64,000 bases of DNA from Pseudomonas alloputida (GTDB lineage: Bacteria > Pseudomonadota > Gammaproteobacteria > Pseudomonadales > Pseudomonadaceae): NCBI RefSeq assembly GCF_021283545.2, contig NZ_CP128540.1, forward strand, positions 1,089,501-1,153,500, written 5' to 3'. The notes below the pieces were generated by a model. That model had not been told where the DNA came from. It searched no databases and saw only the letters and a list, made by a program, of their open reading frames with translations. Shown here one piece after another: positions 48,220 through 59,683 of this stretch. Position numbers and translations under genes: made by a program. Every line of letters starts with the position of its first letter. The stretch's first letter is position 1.

Positions 48220-49174
48220 TGATCAAGGTCCCCGCTGCTTCGTCATACTCCACCTTGTCCCCCAGCAGATGCGCCTCGAAGCTGATCGACAGCCCCTCGG
48301 CACGCCCGGTGAAACGGCGGAACTGGTTGAGGGTGCGTTTGTCAGCAGGAATTTCCGGCGACAGGCCGTAGTCCTTGTTGCGGATGTGGTCGTAGAACGC
48401 TTTGGGGCGGTCCTCGTCGATCAGGCTGGACAGCTCTTCGAGCGTCACCGGCTCGCCCAGCTTGGTCTGGGTGGTGGCGTACTCGACCAGGGTCTGGGTC
48501 TTTTCGCGGGCGGATTCTTCCGGCAGGTCTTCGCTTTCGACGAAATCGCTGAAGGCCTTGAGCAGGGTGCGGGTTTCGCCCGGGCCGTCGACGCCTTCCT
48601 GGCAGCCGATGAAGTCGCGGAAGTAATCCGACACCTTCTTGCCGTTCTTGCCCTTGATGAACGAAATATACTGCCTGGAGTTCTGGTTGTTCTTCCACTC
48701 CGACAGGTTGATGCGTGCTGCCAGGTGCAGCTGGCCAAGGTCGAGGTGACGGGAAGGGGTCACGTCGAGCTGGGCATTCACCGCCACGCCTTCGCTATGG
48801 TGCAGCAGGGCGATCGCCAGGTACTCGGTCATGCCTTGCTGATAGTGGGCAAACAGGATGTGGCCGCCGGTGGACAGGTTGGACTCTTCCATCAGCTTCT
48901 GCAGATGCTCGACAGCCACGCGGCTGAAGGCGGTGAAGTCTTTTTCTTCATCCAGGTACTGCTTCAGCCAGCCGCTCAGCGGGTAGGCGCCCGATTCGCC
49001 GTGGAAAAAGCCCCAGGCCTTGCCTTGCTTGGCGTTGTAGCTGTCATTGAGGTCGGCCAGGAGGTTTTCGATGGCATCGGAGGCAGCCAGTTCGGAGTCG
49101 CGAGCATGCAGCACGGCGGGGCTGCCATCGGGCTTTTTGTCGATCAGGTGAACGATGCAATGACGGATTGGCAT
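48167..49174 (-). CDS. yejK: Nucleoid-associated protein YejK (NdpA)
   Basis: A 335-residue 37-kDa nucleoid-associated protein. Family features: [16 protein letters not shown] at the start, [21 protein letters not shown] (about 110-131), [20 protein letters not shown] and the C-terminal LKRRKD. The ATG at 49174 was chosen over one seven codons upstream because the protein begins MPIRH as in relatives. Its 3' end overlaps the GIY-YIG gene. Confidence 0.9.
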
Positions 49175-49543
49175 GGAATTCTCGGCGAGCTGCAAAAGTT
49201 GCCAAGTTTAACCTAGACCTGAGGTGATGCAGTGGCCGTATGTTGGCAGATATGTCGGTTGTTCGTTTTTTGTTCAATTCTGTGTGTTTTCAGCTGAAAC
49301 CCCCGAAAAACCTGCATTTAATCAAAGTGCGAAGCGGATATTTATCCATTCATGTGGTAGTTTTGCGCGGTCTTGCGCCCCTCGTGTGCGCATTGCTGGC
49401 AGCATGCTGTCGTCGTGTCGAACCAAACGCCGATTTTCGTATCTACATACGCAATTGGCGCGGCCCTCCATTTCAAGGGGCTGGCCCGATAACGTCGTAG
49501 TCCGCTGCATAACCATCGAATTTGATAGGGAAGGAACACCACC
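49175..49543. other. 369-bp non-coding region upstream of HU and yejK
   Basis: A divergent gap that is more AT-rich than its surroundings, especially 49235-49350. It must hold the promoters of yejK (minus) and the HU gene (plus), and a ribosome site GGAAGGA is visible at 49530-49536. I could not fix any -35/-10 pair with confidence and saw no gene or strong hairpin. AT-rich, possibly curved DNA is common before HU genes. Confidence 0.6.
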
Positions 49544-49825
49544 ATGGCATTGACCAAAGACCAACTGATTGCCGACATCGCCGAATCGATCGCCGCGCCA
49601 AAAGCCACCGCCAAGAACGCTCTGGAGCAACTGGGCCAGATCGTTGCTGACCAACTGGAAAACGGCGCTGAAATCACTCTGCCAGGCATCGGCAAGCTGA
49701 AAGTCTCCGAGCGTCCTGCCCGTACCGGCCGCAACCCTTCGACTGGCGCTGCCATCGAAATCGCTGCCAAGAAAGTCGTCAAGTTCGTTCCAGCCAAAGT
49801 GCTGACCGACGCCATCAACAAGTAA
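49544..49825 (+). CDS. hupN: DNA-binding protein HU (HupN type)
   Basis: A 93-residue HU-family protein that bends DNA. It shows LTKDQLIADIAESI at the start, the core LPGIGKLKVSERPARTGRNP and the beta-arm GAAIEIAAKKVVKFVPA. It is a little longer than the 90 residues of most HU beta chains. P. putida has HupA, HupB and HupN; position next to rlmF and valS suggests HupN, but the paralogue name is from memory. Confidence 0.9.
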   Translation: MALTKDQLIADIAESIAAPKATAKNALEQLGQIVADQLENGAEITLPGIGKLKVSERPARTGRNPSTGAAIEIAAKKVVKFVPAKVLTDAINK

Positions 49826-49840
49826 TTGTTGCTTTGACGA

Positions 49841-49873
49841 AACCGCGCCCGGCTTGCCCGGGCGCGGTTTTTT
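49841..49873 (+). terminator. Strong terminator of the HU gene
   Basis: AACCGCGCCCGG (49841-49852) / CCGGGCGCGGTT (49858-49869), 5-nt loop, T-run to 49873. The Ts overlap the rlmF stop codon region, so the convergent gene ends inside the terminator. Confidence 0.93.
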
Positions 49874-50826
49874 CATGCCTGTGATTTACGCTGGGCGTGC
49901 CAGGCTTGGCGTGCGGCGTCGTCAAGGAAGCTCCAGGCGACCATGCGGCTCTGTTTCTGCCCCTGGCCCATCTCAATGATGCGTACGGCCTTGGCGCCGG
50001 ACTTCTTCAACGCGGCTTCGATGCCCGGCAGGTTGCTGGCCTTGGACACCAGGCTGGTGAACCAAAGTACCCGTTCGGCGTACTGCACGCTTTCGCCGAT
50101 CAGCTGGGTGACAAAGCGGATTTCGCCACCCTCGCACCACAGTTCATTGTTCTGGCCACCGAAGTTCAGCACGGGCAGCTTGCGTTTGGGGTCCTGTTTG
50201 CCGAGGTTCTTCCATTTGCGCTGGCTGCCGCGGGTGGCTTCGTCGCGTGAGGCATGGAAGGGCGGGTTGCACAGGGTCAGGTCAAAGCGTTCGCCCTCCT
50301 GCAGCAGGCCACTGAGGATGTGCGCTCGGTTGGCCTGCTGGCGCAGGGTAATGGCTTTGCCCAGGCCATTGGCCTGGACGATAGCCTTGGCCGAGGCCAG
50401 CGCCACCGGGTCGATGTCCGAGCCGAGGAAGCGCCAGCGGTAGTCACTGTAGCCCAGCAGTGGATAGATGCAGTTGGCCCCCACGCCGATGTCCAGCGCG
50501 CGCACTTGGGCACCCCTTGGGACGTCGCCAGCATTGTCATCGGCCAACAGATCGGCGGCTACGTGGATGTAGTCGGCACGGCCAGGAATGGGCGGGCACA
50601 GGTAATCGGCTGGGATGTCCCAGTGCTGGATGCCGTACTGGGCCTTGAGCAGTGCACGGTTGAACACGCGGACGGCTTCGGGGTTGGCAAAGTCGATGCT
50701 GGGCTTGCCGTGGGGGTTGGTGATGGTGAAACGGGCCAGATCAGGGTGGGCCTTGATCAGGCTGGGGAAGTCGTAGCGACCCTGGTGGCGGTTGCGCGGG
50801 TGCAGGGTGGGTTTGTTCGGGGTCAT
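49873..50826 (-). CDS. rlmF: 23S rRNA (adenine-1618-N6)-methyltransferase RlmF
   Basis: A 317-residue SAM-dependent methyltransferase. The start [20 protein letters not shown] is typical; the SAM-binding motif is [16 protein letters not shown] and the catalytic N6-adenine motif is LCNPPFHAS. The ATG at 50826 was chosen because upstream residues are unlike the family. It lies between HU and a REP pair. Confidence 0.93.
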   Translation of the reverse strand: MTPNKPTLHPRNRHQGRYDFPSLIKAHPDLARFTITNPHGKPSIDFANPEAVRVFNRALLKAQYGIQHWDIPADYLCPPIPGRADYIHVAADLLADDNAGDVPRGAQVRALDIGVGANCIYPLLGYSDYRWRFLGSDIDPVALASAKAIVQANGLGKAITLRQQANRAHILSGLLQEGERFDLTLCNPPFHASRDEATRGSQRKWKNLGKQDPKRKLPVLNFGGQNNELWCEGGEIRFVTQLIGESVQYAERVLWFTSLVSKASNLPGIEAALKKSGAKAVRIIEMGQGQKQSRMVAWSFLDDAARQAWHAQRKSQA

Positions 50827-50882
50827 GGCAGTGTCCAGCCCTATACGAGCGGTGGCTTGAAGACCCTGGGGCTGCTGCGCAG

Positions 50883-50972
50883 CCCTTTTGCGACACAAGG
50901 CCGCTCCCACAGGAGGGTGGCGCCTTGAAGGTTGGCGCCGTCCTGTGGGAGCGGCCTTGTGTCGCGAAAGGG
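50883..50972. repeat. Large REP pair (GTGTCGCGAAAGGG family)
   Basis: Arms 50883-50914 and 50941-50972 (32 nt each) are inverted copies with one mismatch. The 26-bp centre contains GGCGCC at 50919-50924 and 50934-50939, so the element folds throughout. Its sequence is distinct from the GCGGGTnnACCCGC family elsewhere in the window. It lies between the valS stop and the rlmF start, both on the minus strand. Confidence 0.9.
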
Positions 50973-51004
50973 CCGTACAGCGGCCCCAACGGTCTCTCTA
51001 GTGA

Positions 51005-53851
51005 TTACAGCGCTGCAATCCGCGCATGCTGCTCGGTGAAGTTGGCCAGGGCCTGTTCGGACTCGGCCAGCTTGGCGCGTTCCTTCTCGATCACCGCAGG
51101 CGGGGCCTTGTCGACGAAGGCTGTGTTGGACAGCTTGCCGCCAACACGTTGCACTTCACCTTGCAGACGCTGGATTTCCTTGTTCAGGCGCGCCAGCTCG
51201 GCATCCTTGTCGATCAGCCCGGCCATTGGCACCAGCACTTGCAGGTCACCGACCAGGGCGGTAGCGGACAGCGGCGCTTCGTCGGCATCACCCAGTACGG
51301 TGAACGACTCGACCTTGGCCAGCTTCTTCAGCAGCGCTTCGTTTTCCTGCAGGCGGCGCTGGTCGTCGGCGTTGGCGTTCTTCAGGAACAGCGGCAGCGG
51401 CTTGCCGGGGCCGATGTTCATTTCGGCGCGGATATTGCGCAGGCCGACCATCAACTCTTTCAGCCACTCGATGTCGCCTTCGGCAGCGGCGTCAATACGT
51501 GCTTCGTTGGCCACTGGCCATGGCTGCAGCATGATGGTCTTGCCGTCGATGCCGGCCAGCGGCGCGATGCGCTGCCAGATTTCTTCGGTGATGAACGGCA
51601 TGAACGGATGCGCAAGACGCAGTGCCACTTCCAGCACGCGCACCAAGGTGCGGCGGGTGCCACGGGCGCGCTCTACCGGGGCGTTTTCGTCCCACAGTAC
51701 CGGTTTGGACAGCTCCAGGTACCAGTCGCAGTACTGGTTCCAGATAAACTCGTACAGCGCCTGGCTGGCCAGGTCAAAGCGGAACTGCTCCAGCTGGCGG
51801 GTTACTTCGGCTTCGGTACGCTGAAGCTGCGAGATGATCCAGCGGTCGGCCAGCGACAGCTCGTAGGCTTCGCCGTTCTGGCCGCAGTCTTCACCCTTGT
51901 CCAGCACGTAGCGGGCTGCGTTCCAGATCTTGTTGCAGAAGTTGCGGTAGCCTTCGACGCGGCCCATGTCGAACTTGATGTCGCGGCCGGTCGAGGCCAG
52001 CGAGCAGAAGGTGAAGCGCAGGGCGTCGGTGCCGTAGCTGGCAATACCTTCGGGGAACTCGGCCTTGGTCTGCTTGGCGATCTTCTCGGCAAGCTTGGGC
52101 TGCATCATGCCGCTGGTGCGTTTTTCCAGCAGGGCGTCGAGGGTGATGCCGTCGACGATGTCCAGCGGGTCCAGCACGTTGCCCTTGGACTTGGACATCT
52201 TCTGGCCCTGGCCGTCACGTACCAGGCCGTGCACGTACACGGTCTTGAACGGTACCTGCGGGGTGCCGTCTTCGTTCTTGATCAGGTGCATGGTCAGCAT
52301 GATCATGCGCGCAACCCAGAAGAAGATGATGTCGAAGCCAGTCACCAGCACGTCGGTGGAGTGGAACTTCTTGAGGAATTCGGTCTGCTCCGGCCAGCCC
52401 AGGGTGGAGAATGTCCACAGGCCCGAGCTGAACCAGGTGTCGAGTACGTCGTCATCCTGACGCAGGACCACGTCGGCGCCCAGCTTGTGCTTGGCGCGCA
52501 CTTCTTCCTCGTTGCGGCCAACGTAGACCTGGCCGGCCTCGTCGTACCACGCAGGAATGCGATGGCCCCACCACAGCTGGCGGCTGATGCACCAGTCCTG
52601 GATATCGCGCATCCAGGAGAAGTACATATTCTCGTATTGCTTGGGCACGAACTGGATGCGGCCATCTTCCACGGCGGCGATGGCAGGCTCTGCCAGCGGC
52701 TTGGTGGAAACGTACCACTGGTCGGTCAGCCACGGCTCGATGACCGTGCCGGAGCGGTCGCCTTTCGGCACTTTCAGGGCGTGGTCGTCGATGCTGACCA
52801 GCAGGCCCTGGGCGTCCAGGTCGGCGACGATCTGCTTGCGCGCGACAAAGCGGTCAAGGTTGGCGTACTGGGCCGGCAGCTGGGTGTCGACCTGCTCGTT
52901 AACGCTGCCGTCGAGGTTGAAGGCCTGGGCGCTGGACAGCACGAAGGCGTTCTTGTCGAAGATGTTCAGCAGCGGCAGGTTATGACGCTTGCCGACTTCG
53001 TAGTCGTTGAAGTCGTGGGCCGGTGTGATCTTCACGCAACCGGTACCGAACTCGGGGTCGCAGTAGTCATCGGCGATGATCGGGATGCGGCGGCCGACCA
53101 ATGGCAGTTCGACGAATTTGCCGATCAGTGCCTGATAGCGTTCGTCGTTCGGGTTGACGGCCACGGCAGCGTCACCCAGCAGGGTTTCCGGACGCGTGGT
53201 GGCAACTACCAGGTAGTCCTGGCCTTCGGCGGTCTTGGCGCCGTCGGCCAGCGGGTAGCGCAGGTTCCACAGGTGGCCTTTCTCGTCGTGGTTTTCCACT
53301 TCGAGGTCGGAGATGGCTGTGTGCAGCTTGGTGTCCCAGTTGACCAGGCGCTTGCCGCGGTAGATAAGGCCATCTTCATGCAGGCGCACGAACGCTTCTT
53401 TCACTGCTTCGGAGAGGCCGTCGTCCATGGTGAAGCGCTCGCGGCTCCAGTCTACCGACGAGCCCAGGCGGCGAATCTGGCGGCTGATGTTGCCACCGGA
53501 CTGATCCTTCCATTCCCAGACTTTTTCCAGGAACTTTTCGCGGCCCAGGTCATGACGGTTCTGGCCTTTGGCTTCAAGTTGGCGCTCGACCAGCATCTGC
53601 GTGGCGATACCCGCGTGATCGGTGCCTGGCTGCCACAGGGTGTCGCGGCCTTGCATGCGGCGGAAACGGATCAGGGCGTCCATGATCGCGTTGTTGAACC
53701 CGTGGCCCATGTGCAGGCTGCCGGTTACGTTCGGCGGCGGGATCATGATGGTGTAGGACTCGCCTGCACCTTGTGGAGCGAAATAGTTCTCGGACTCCCA
53801 GGTGTTGTACCAGGAAGTTTCGATTGCGTGCGGCTGGTAGGTCTTATCCAT
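51005..53851 (-). CDS. valS: Valyl-tRNA synthetase ValS
   Basis: A 948-residue class I synthetase. The HIGH motif is [14 protein letters not shown] (about 41-54), the KMSKS motif is [10 protein letters not shown] near residue 555, an editing CP1 insert lies between, and a C-terminal coiled coil is visible ([19 protein letters not shown]). The ATG at 53851 fits the [11 protein letters not shown] start; a reading seven codons longer has no support. Confidence 0.97.
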
Positions 53852-53934
53852 GCGCGGCGGGACCCTGTGCATTTATTCGGGAAAGCCGGGAAGTATAACC
53901 AAGCTGGGGGCCGCAGGCGACACCGTTGCCGGTT

Positions 53935-54300
53935 CTACTCGGAACGCTTGATCAGCCGCTCGATCCGCGCATCCAGCCGGCGCTTGATTTCGTTCTCGAT
54001 ATGCGGGGTAAAGTCGTTGATCACGTCCTGCATGATCATCTGCGCTGCGGCGCGCAGCTCGCTTTCCAGGTGCAGCAGGGTGTCCTGGCGGCGGGTCTGC
54101 GGGTCGTCCTCGGGCTCGGCAGCTACCGGTTCTGCGGGCGCCGCGGGATCGCTGGCGGCTTCGTCCAGCAGCAACGGAATCTGCTCTACCGTCTCGGTGA
54201 GCAGTGGCGGTTGCAGGTCGGCGTCGCCAAGCAGCTGACGGATCGACTCGAGGTCATCGAGCAGATGGGCGGAATCGGGCAAAGAGGAGGGCTTGTCCAT
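53935..54300 (-). CDS. Small acidic conserved protein between valS and holC
   Basis: A 121-residue protein of unknown function. The N-terminal two thirds are acidic and low-complexity (about 25-75, rich in Glu, Asp, Ala, Pro), the C-terminal third is a charged helix (LHLESELRAAAQMIMQDVIND and HIENEIKRRLDARIERLIK) likely to form a coiled coil. It sits between holC and valS on the minus strand, 5 bases after holC, so it is probably co-transcribed; it has sometimes been labelled as a chi-related protein, but I see no chi fold. A TTG at 54309 is an alternative start. Confidence 0.72.
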   Translation of the reverse strand: MDKPSSLPDSAHLLDDLESIRQLLGDADLQPPLLTETVEQIPLLLDEAASDPAAPAEPVAAEPEDDPQTRRQDTLLHLESELRAAAQMIMQDVINDFTPHIENEIKRRLDARIERLIKRSE

Positions 54301-54305
54301 CGTCG

Positions 54306-54734
54306 TCAAAGTCGCTGTAAGCGGTGGTCTTGCAGAGCATAGCCCTGTTCGCGGTAGAAACGGAATCGCTCACGGGCTGATTGGCGGATAGCCGGCTCTT
54401 CAACAACGATTTCGGCCACCCGCTCGAACTGCCCGACAAAGCCCGGCACGCTGGCGCCGAGGTTGATCAGCAGACCGTGGTGCTCGCCGGCGTTGTCAGC
54501 CAGGCCCAGAACCACGTCAGCATCGGCATGCACCTCGGCGAGGTCGTGGGGCACGAAGGCCTCGCCCTTGAAGCGCCACAAGCGCTGGTCCAGTTCACTG
54601 CGCTGTTCGGCATCCTGGCAGTGCAGATAGACCCGGTGGCCGAGGCGCCAAGCTTTCTCGCACAGTTTGCAGGCGAAATCGAGCCGCGCCGACAGCGAGT
54701 CGGTGGGCAGAATGTAGAAGTCGACTTTGCTCAT
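54306..54734 (-). CDS. holC: DNA polymerase III subunit chi HolC
   Basis: A 142-residue chi subunit that links the clamp loader (through psi) to SSB. The start VDFYILPTDSLSARLDFACKL (split at residue 20) and the helical pattern, plus VYLHCQDAEQRSELDQRLW, match the family. It follows pepA, as in E. coli. Confidence 0.93.
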   Translation of the reverse strand: MSKVDFYILPTDSLSARLDFACKLCEKAWRLGHRVYLHCQDAEQRSELDQRLWRFKGEAFVPHDLAEVHADADVVLGLADNAGEHHGLLINLGASVPGFVGQFERVAEIVVEEPAIRQSARERFRFYREQGYALQDHRLQRL

Positions 54735-54784
54735 GGTGGGAATCGCCGGCCGGTGGCGCGCAAGGCACCACCGGCTTCACGGCT

Positions 54785-56579
<1,795 letters not shown>

Positions 56580-57695
56580 TTGATCGTCTTTCGTTATCTG
56601 TCCCGCGAGGTCCTGGTCACCTTGAGCGCCGTCAGCGCTGTGCTGTTGGTGATCATCATGAGCGGGCGCTTCATCAAGTACCTGGCCCAGGCTGCCCAGG
56701 GCGTGCTCGACCCGGGCGTGTTGTTCCTGATCATGGGCTTCCGCTTGCCAGGCTTCCTGCAACTGATTCTGCCTCTGGGGCTGTTCCTCGGCATCCTCCT
56801 GGCTTACGGGCGCCTGTACCTGGAAAGCGAGATGACCGTGCTGTCGGCCACTGGCATGAGCCAGCAGCGCCTGCTGGGCATGACCATGGCGCCGGCTGCC
56901 CTGGTTGCCCTGCTGGTGGCCTGGCTGAGCCTGAGCCTGGCCCCCCTGGGCGTTGCCCAGGTGCAGCAGATCATCAGCCAGCAGGATGCCCTGACCGAGT
57001 TCGACACCTTGGTGCCGGGCCGCTTCCAGACCTTGCGTGATGGCTCGCGGGTAACCTATACCGAGCAACTGTCGGATGACCGCATCAACCTGGGCGGGGT
57101 GTTCATCTCCGAGAAGCGCTTCAACCAGGACAAGACCAAGGACCGCGCCCCGTCGGTGCTGGTCGCCGAGAAAGGCCACCAGGAAATCCAGGCCGACGGC
57201 AACCGCTACCTGGTGCTGGAAAACGGTTACCGCTACGACGGCAACCCGGGCCAGGCCGACTACCGCGCCATCAAGTACGACACCTACGGCGTGCTGCTGC
57301 CCAAGCCGGAAGTCGCCGAGGAAGTGACCGAGCGCGAAGCGCTTCCCACCTCCGAACTGATCGGCAAGGAGGGCCTGCGTGAGCGCGCCGAGCTGCAATG
57401 GCGGTTGTCGCTGCCGATCCTGGTGTTCGTCGTCACCCTGCTGGCGGTGCCGCTGTCGCGGGTCAACCCGCGCCAGGGCCGCTTCCTCAAGCTGCTGCCG
57501 GCAATTCTTCTGTACATGGCCTACCTGACAATGCTGATTTCCGTACGCGGCGCCCTCGAGAAGGGCAAACTGCCGATCGCCCTGGGCATGTGGTGGGTCC
57601 ACGGCCTGTTCCTGCTGATCGGCCTTGGCCTGATGTACTGGGAGCCGCTGCGCCTCAAACGTGCCGCCCGCCGTGCGGAGGTGGCCCATGGCTAA
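56580..57695 (+). CDS. lptF: LPS export permease LptF, TTG start
   Basis: A 371-residue permease of the LptB2FG complex with six membrane helices and a periplasmic jellyroll domain (about 135-270). The N-terminus IVFRYLSREVLVTLSAVSAV matches the family only from the TTG at 56580, which has AGGAG 8 bases upstream. The in-frame ATG at 56544 has no ribosome site and adds residues unlike the family. It overlaps lptG by 8 bases. Confidence 0.94.
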   Translation: MIVFRYLSREVLVTLSAVSAVLLVIIMSGRFIKYLAQAAQGVLDPGVLFLIMGFRLPGFLQLILPLGLFLGILLAYGRLYLESEMTVLSATGMSQQRLLGMTMAPAALVALLVAWLSLSLAPLGVAQVQQIISQQDALTEFDTLVPGRFQTLRDGSRVTYTEQLSDDRINLGGVFISEKRFNQDKTKDRAPSVLVAEKGHQEIQADGNRYLVLENGYRYDGNPGQADYRAIKYDTYGVLLPKPEVAEEVTEREALPTSELIGKEGLRERAELQWRLSLPILVFVVTLLAVPLSRVNPRQGRFLKLLPAILLYMAYLTMLISVRGALEKGKLPIALGMWWVHGLFLLIGLGLMYWEPLRLKRAARRAEVAHG

Positions 57696-58749
57696 GCTCG
57701 ATCGCTACATCGGCCAGAGCGTGCTGCTGGCCATCCTGGCCGTGCTGGGGATCATCCTCGGCCTGGCTTCGCTTTTCGCCTTCATCGATGAAATGGGCGA
57801 CCTGAGCGACACCTACACGGTGATGGAAGCGGGTAACTTTGTTCTGCTTACCGCACCTCGGCGGCTGTATGAAATGCTGCCAATGGCCGCCCTGATCGGT
57901 TGCCTGATCGGCCTGGGCAGTCTGGCCAGCAGCAGCGAGCTGACCATCATGCGTGCGGCCGGCGTGTCCATTGGCCGTATCGTCTGGGCGGTGATGAAGC
58001 CGATGCTGGTGCTGATGCTGGTGGGGCTGCTGATTGGCGAATATGTGGCACCGGTGACCGAGAACAAGGCCCAGGCCGACCGTTCCCTGGCCCAGGGTGG
58101 TGGTGAAGCACAAAGCTCCAAACGTGGCATGTGGCACCGCCAGGGCGAGGAGTACGTGCACATCAACGCCGTACAGCCCGATGGCCTGCTGCTGGGCGTG
58201 ACCCGCTACCGCTTCGACAGCGAGCGCAAGATTGTCACCTCGAGCTTTGCCCGCCGTGCGCAGTACCAGAACGACCACTGGCTGCTCGCCGATGTGCGTA
58301 CCACCTACTTCCGCGGCGACCACACCGAGGTGGTCAACGCGCCGGAGGAGCGCTGGGATGTTTCGCTCACGCCAGAACTGCTCAATACCGTGATCCTCGC
58401 GCCGGAGTCGCTTTCGATTACCGGGTTGTGGGATTACATCCACTACTTGTCTGATCAGGGCCTGAACAACTCCCGCTACTGGCTGGCGTTCTGGACCAAG
58501 GTGCTGCAGCCGATGGTAACGGCGGCCCTGGTGCTGATGGCGATTTCGTTCATCTTTGGCCCGCTGCGTTCGGTAACCCTTGGTCAGCGCGTATTCACGG
58601 GTGTACTGGTGGGCTTCGTGTTTCGCATTGGCCAGGACCTGCTTGGGCCGTCGAGCCAGGTATTCGGCTTCCCGCCACTGCTGGCGGTGGTGATACCAGC
58701 GGGCATCTGTGCCTTGGCCGGTGTGTGGTTGTTGCGCCGGGCAGGGTAA
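57688..58749 (+). CDS. lptG: LPS export permease LptG
   Basis: A 353-residue partner of LptF with the same layout: N-terminal helices (KLDRYIGQSVLLAILAVLG), periplasmic jellyroll domain (about 130-270) and C-terminal helices including AISFIFGPLRSVTLGQRVF. The ATG at 57688 is inside the lptF end; the pair is translationally coupled. Confidence 0.94.
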   Translation: MAKLDRYIGQSVLLAILAVLGIILGLASLFAFIDEMGDLSDTYTVMEAGNFVLLTAPRRLYEMLPMAALIGCLIGLGSLASSSELTIMRAAGVSIGRIVWAVMKPMLVLMLVGLLIGEYVAPVTENKAQADRSLAQGGGEAQSSKRGMWHRQGEEYVHINAVQPDGLLLGVTRYRFDSERKIVTSSFARRAQYQNDHWLLADVRTTYFRGDHTEVVNAPEERWDVSLTPELLNTVILAPESLSITGLWDYIHYLSDQGLNNSRYWLAFWTKVLQPMVTAALVLMAISFIFGPLRSVTLGQRVFTGVLVGFVFRIGQDLLGPSSQVFGFPPLLAVVIPAGICALAGVWLLRRAG

Positions 58750-58768
58750 TAGCCTGAGCTGCACAAGA

Positions 58769-58793
58769 AAGCCGACCTCAGGGTCGGCTTTTT
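58769..58793 (+). terminator. Terminator of lptFG
   Basis: AAGCCGACC (58769-58777) / GGTCGGCTT (58782-58790), loop TCAG, T-run to 58793. Confidence 0.9.
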
Positions 58794-58811
58794 CGTGGGT
58801 GTTGATCTGGC

Positions 58812-58845
58812 CCGGCCTCTTCGCGGGTAAGCCCGCGCCTACAGG
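58812..58845. repeat. Single REP unit after lptG
   Basis: CGGCCTCTTCGCGGGTAAGC and CCGCGCCTACAGG form one unpaired unit between convergent lptG and the RDD gene. Confidence 0.75.
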
Positions 58846-58895
58846 TACCGCGCAGGCATCAGGAAAGGGCCCGAAGGCAACTCCAATCCTCTGGC

Positions 58896-59384
58896 TTATT
58901 TCTTCTGCTTCGGCACCCGCACCAGCTGGCTTTCCGAATAGATGTCATGCCAACCGCGCTTGCGCTTGTCGATCAGCACCCAGAAAAAACCCAGCCCCAG
59001 GCACAGCCACGAGGCGATCGACACGACGAACCGCAACAGCGCCTGCCACAGGCTGATGGCCGAGCCATCGGCATTCTGCACCCGAACGCCCCATACCTGC
59101 ATACCCAGCGTCTGCCCGCCGTGGGTCCAGAACTTGGCAAAGAAGCCGAACAGGGCAAACAGCAATACCGTAGACAGCAATGGGTCGCCATCCAGTGCGC
59201 CGGCCTCGGTCAGCTCGCGCATGCGTGCTTCGCCGATGATCGACATCTGAATCATCTTGTAGGCGCCGGCGGTCACGATCAGCAGTGCGGTGCACAGTAA
59301 AAAGTCATAGAACATCGCTGCCAGGCGCCGGCCCAGGCCGACCGGTGGAAAATCCCCCTGGGGAGTGAGTAGAGGCTTGGACAT
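58896..59384 (-). CDS. RDD-family membrane protein
   Basis: A 162-residue inner-membrane protein with the RDD domain: the arginine pair in VGLGRRLAAMFYDFLL, the aspartate in the first helix region and a third motif before FWVLIDKRKRGWHD near the end. About three to four membrane helices. Function is unknown. The ATG at 59384 was chosen; longer readings cross the cold-shock gene terminator. Confidence 0.86.
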   Translation of the reverse strand: MSKPLLTPQGDFPPVGLGRRLAAMFYDFLLCTALLIVTAGAYKMIQMSIIGEARMRELTEAGALDGDPLLSTVLLFALFGFFAKFWTHGGQTLGMQVWGVRVQNADGSAISLWQALLRFVVSIASWLCLGLGFFWVLIDKRKRGWHDIYSESQLVRVPKQKK

Positions 59385-59423
59385 GCAGGACGCTCCAAAA
59401 GACGAGCCCACTATTCTACGGGC

Positions 59424-59456
59424 AAAAAAAAGCCCCTGCACTTGGCAGGGGCTTTT
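59424..59456 (-). terminator. Terminator of the cold-shock gene
   Basis: Arms AAAAGCCCCTGC (59428-59439) and GCAGGGGCTTTT (59445-59456) around a 5-nt loop. On the minus strand the stem is followed by a run of seven Ts. Confidence 0.92.
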
Positions 59457-59473
59457 CAAAGTCTGGCGCTGGA

Positions 59474-59683
59474 TCAGACAGGTTGAACCTTGTCAGCCTG
59501 CATGCCTTTCTGGCCTTGGACTGCTTCGAAGGTGACTTGCTGGCCTTCTTTCAGGCTCTTGAAGCCGTTGCCTTCGATAGCGCGGAAGTGAACGAAGAGA
59601 TCCGGACCGCTTTCTGGGGTGATGAAGCCGTAACCTTTTTCGTCATTGAACCACTTGACGGTACCCTTCTGACGCTCAGCCAT
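59474..59683 (-). CDS. Cold-shock domain protein (CspA family)
   Basis: A 69-residue single-domain nucleic-acid chaperone with RNP1 (KGYGFI) and RNP2 (LFVHF) intact. AGGAA lies 8 bases before the ATG. Whether it is cold-induced cannot be told, but the leader contains a stem-loop that could be a thermosensing element. Confidence 0.95.
   Translation of the reverse strand: MAERQKGTVKWFNDEKGYGFITPESGPDLFVHFRAIEGNGFKSLKEGQQVTFEAVQGQKGMQADKVQPV

Noticed and set aside
51026..54238. A 1070-codon open frame antisense to valS
   Set aside because: It mirrors valS, which has full synthetase motifs; long antisense frames are common in GC-rich genes with strong third-position bias.
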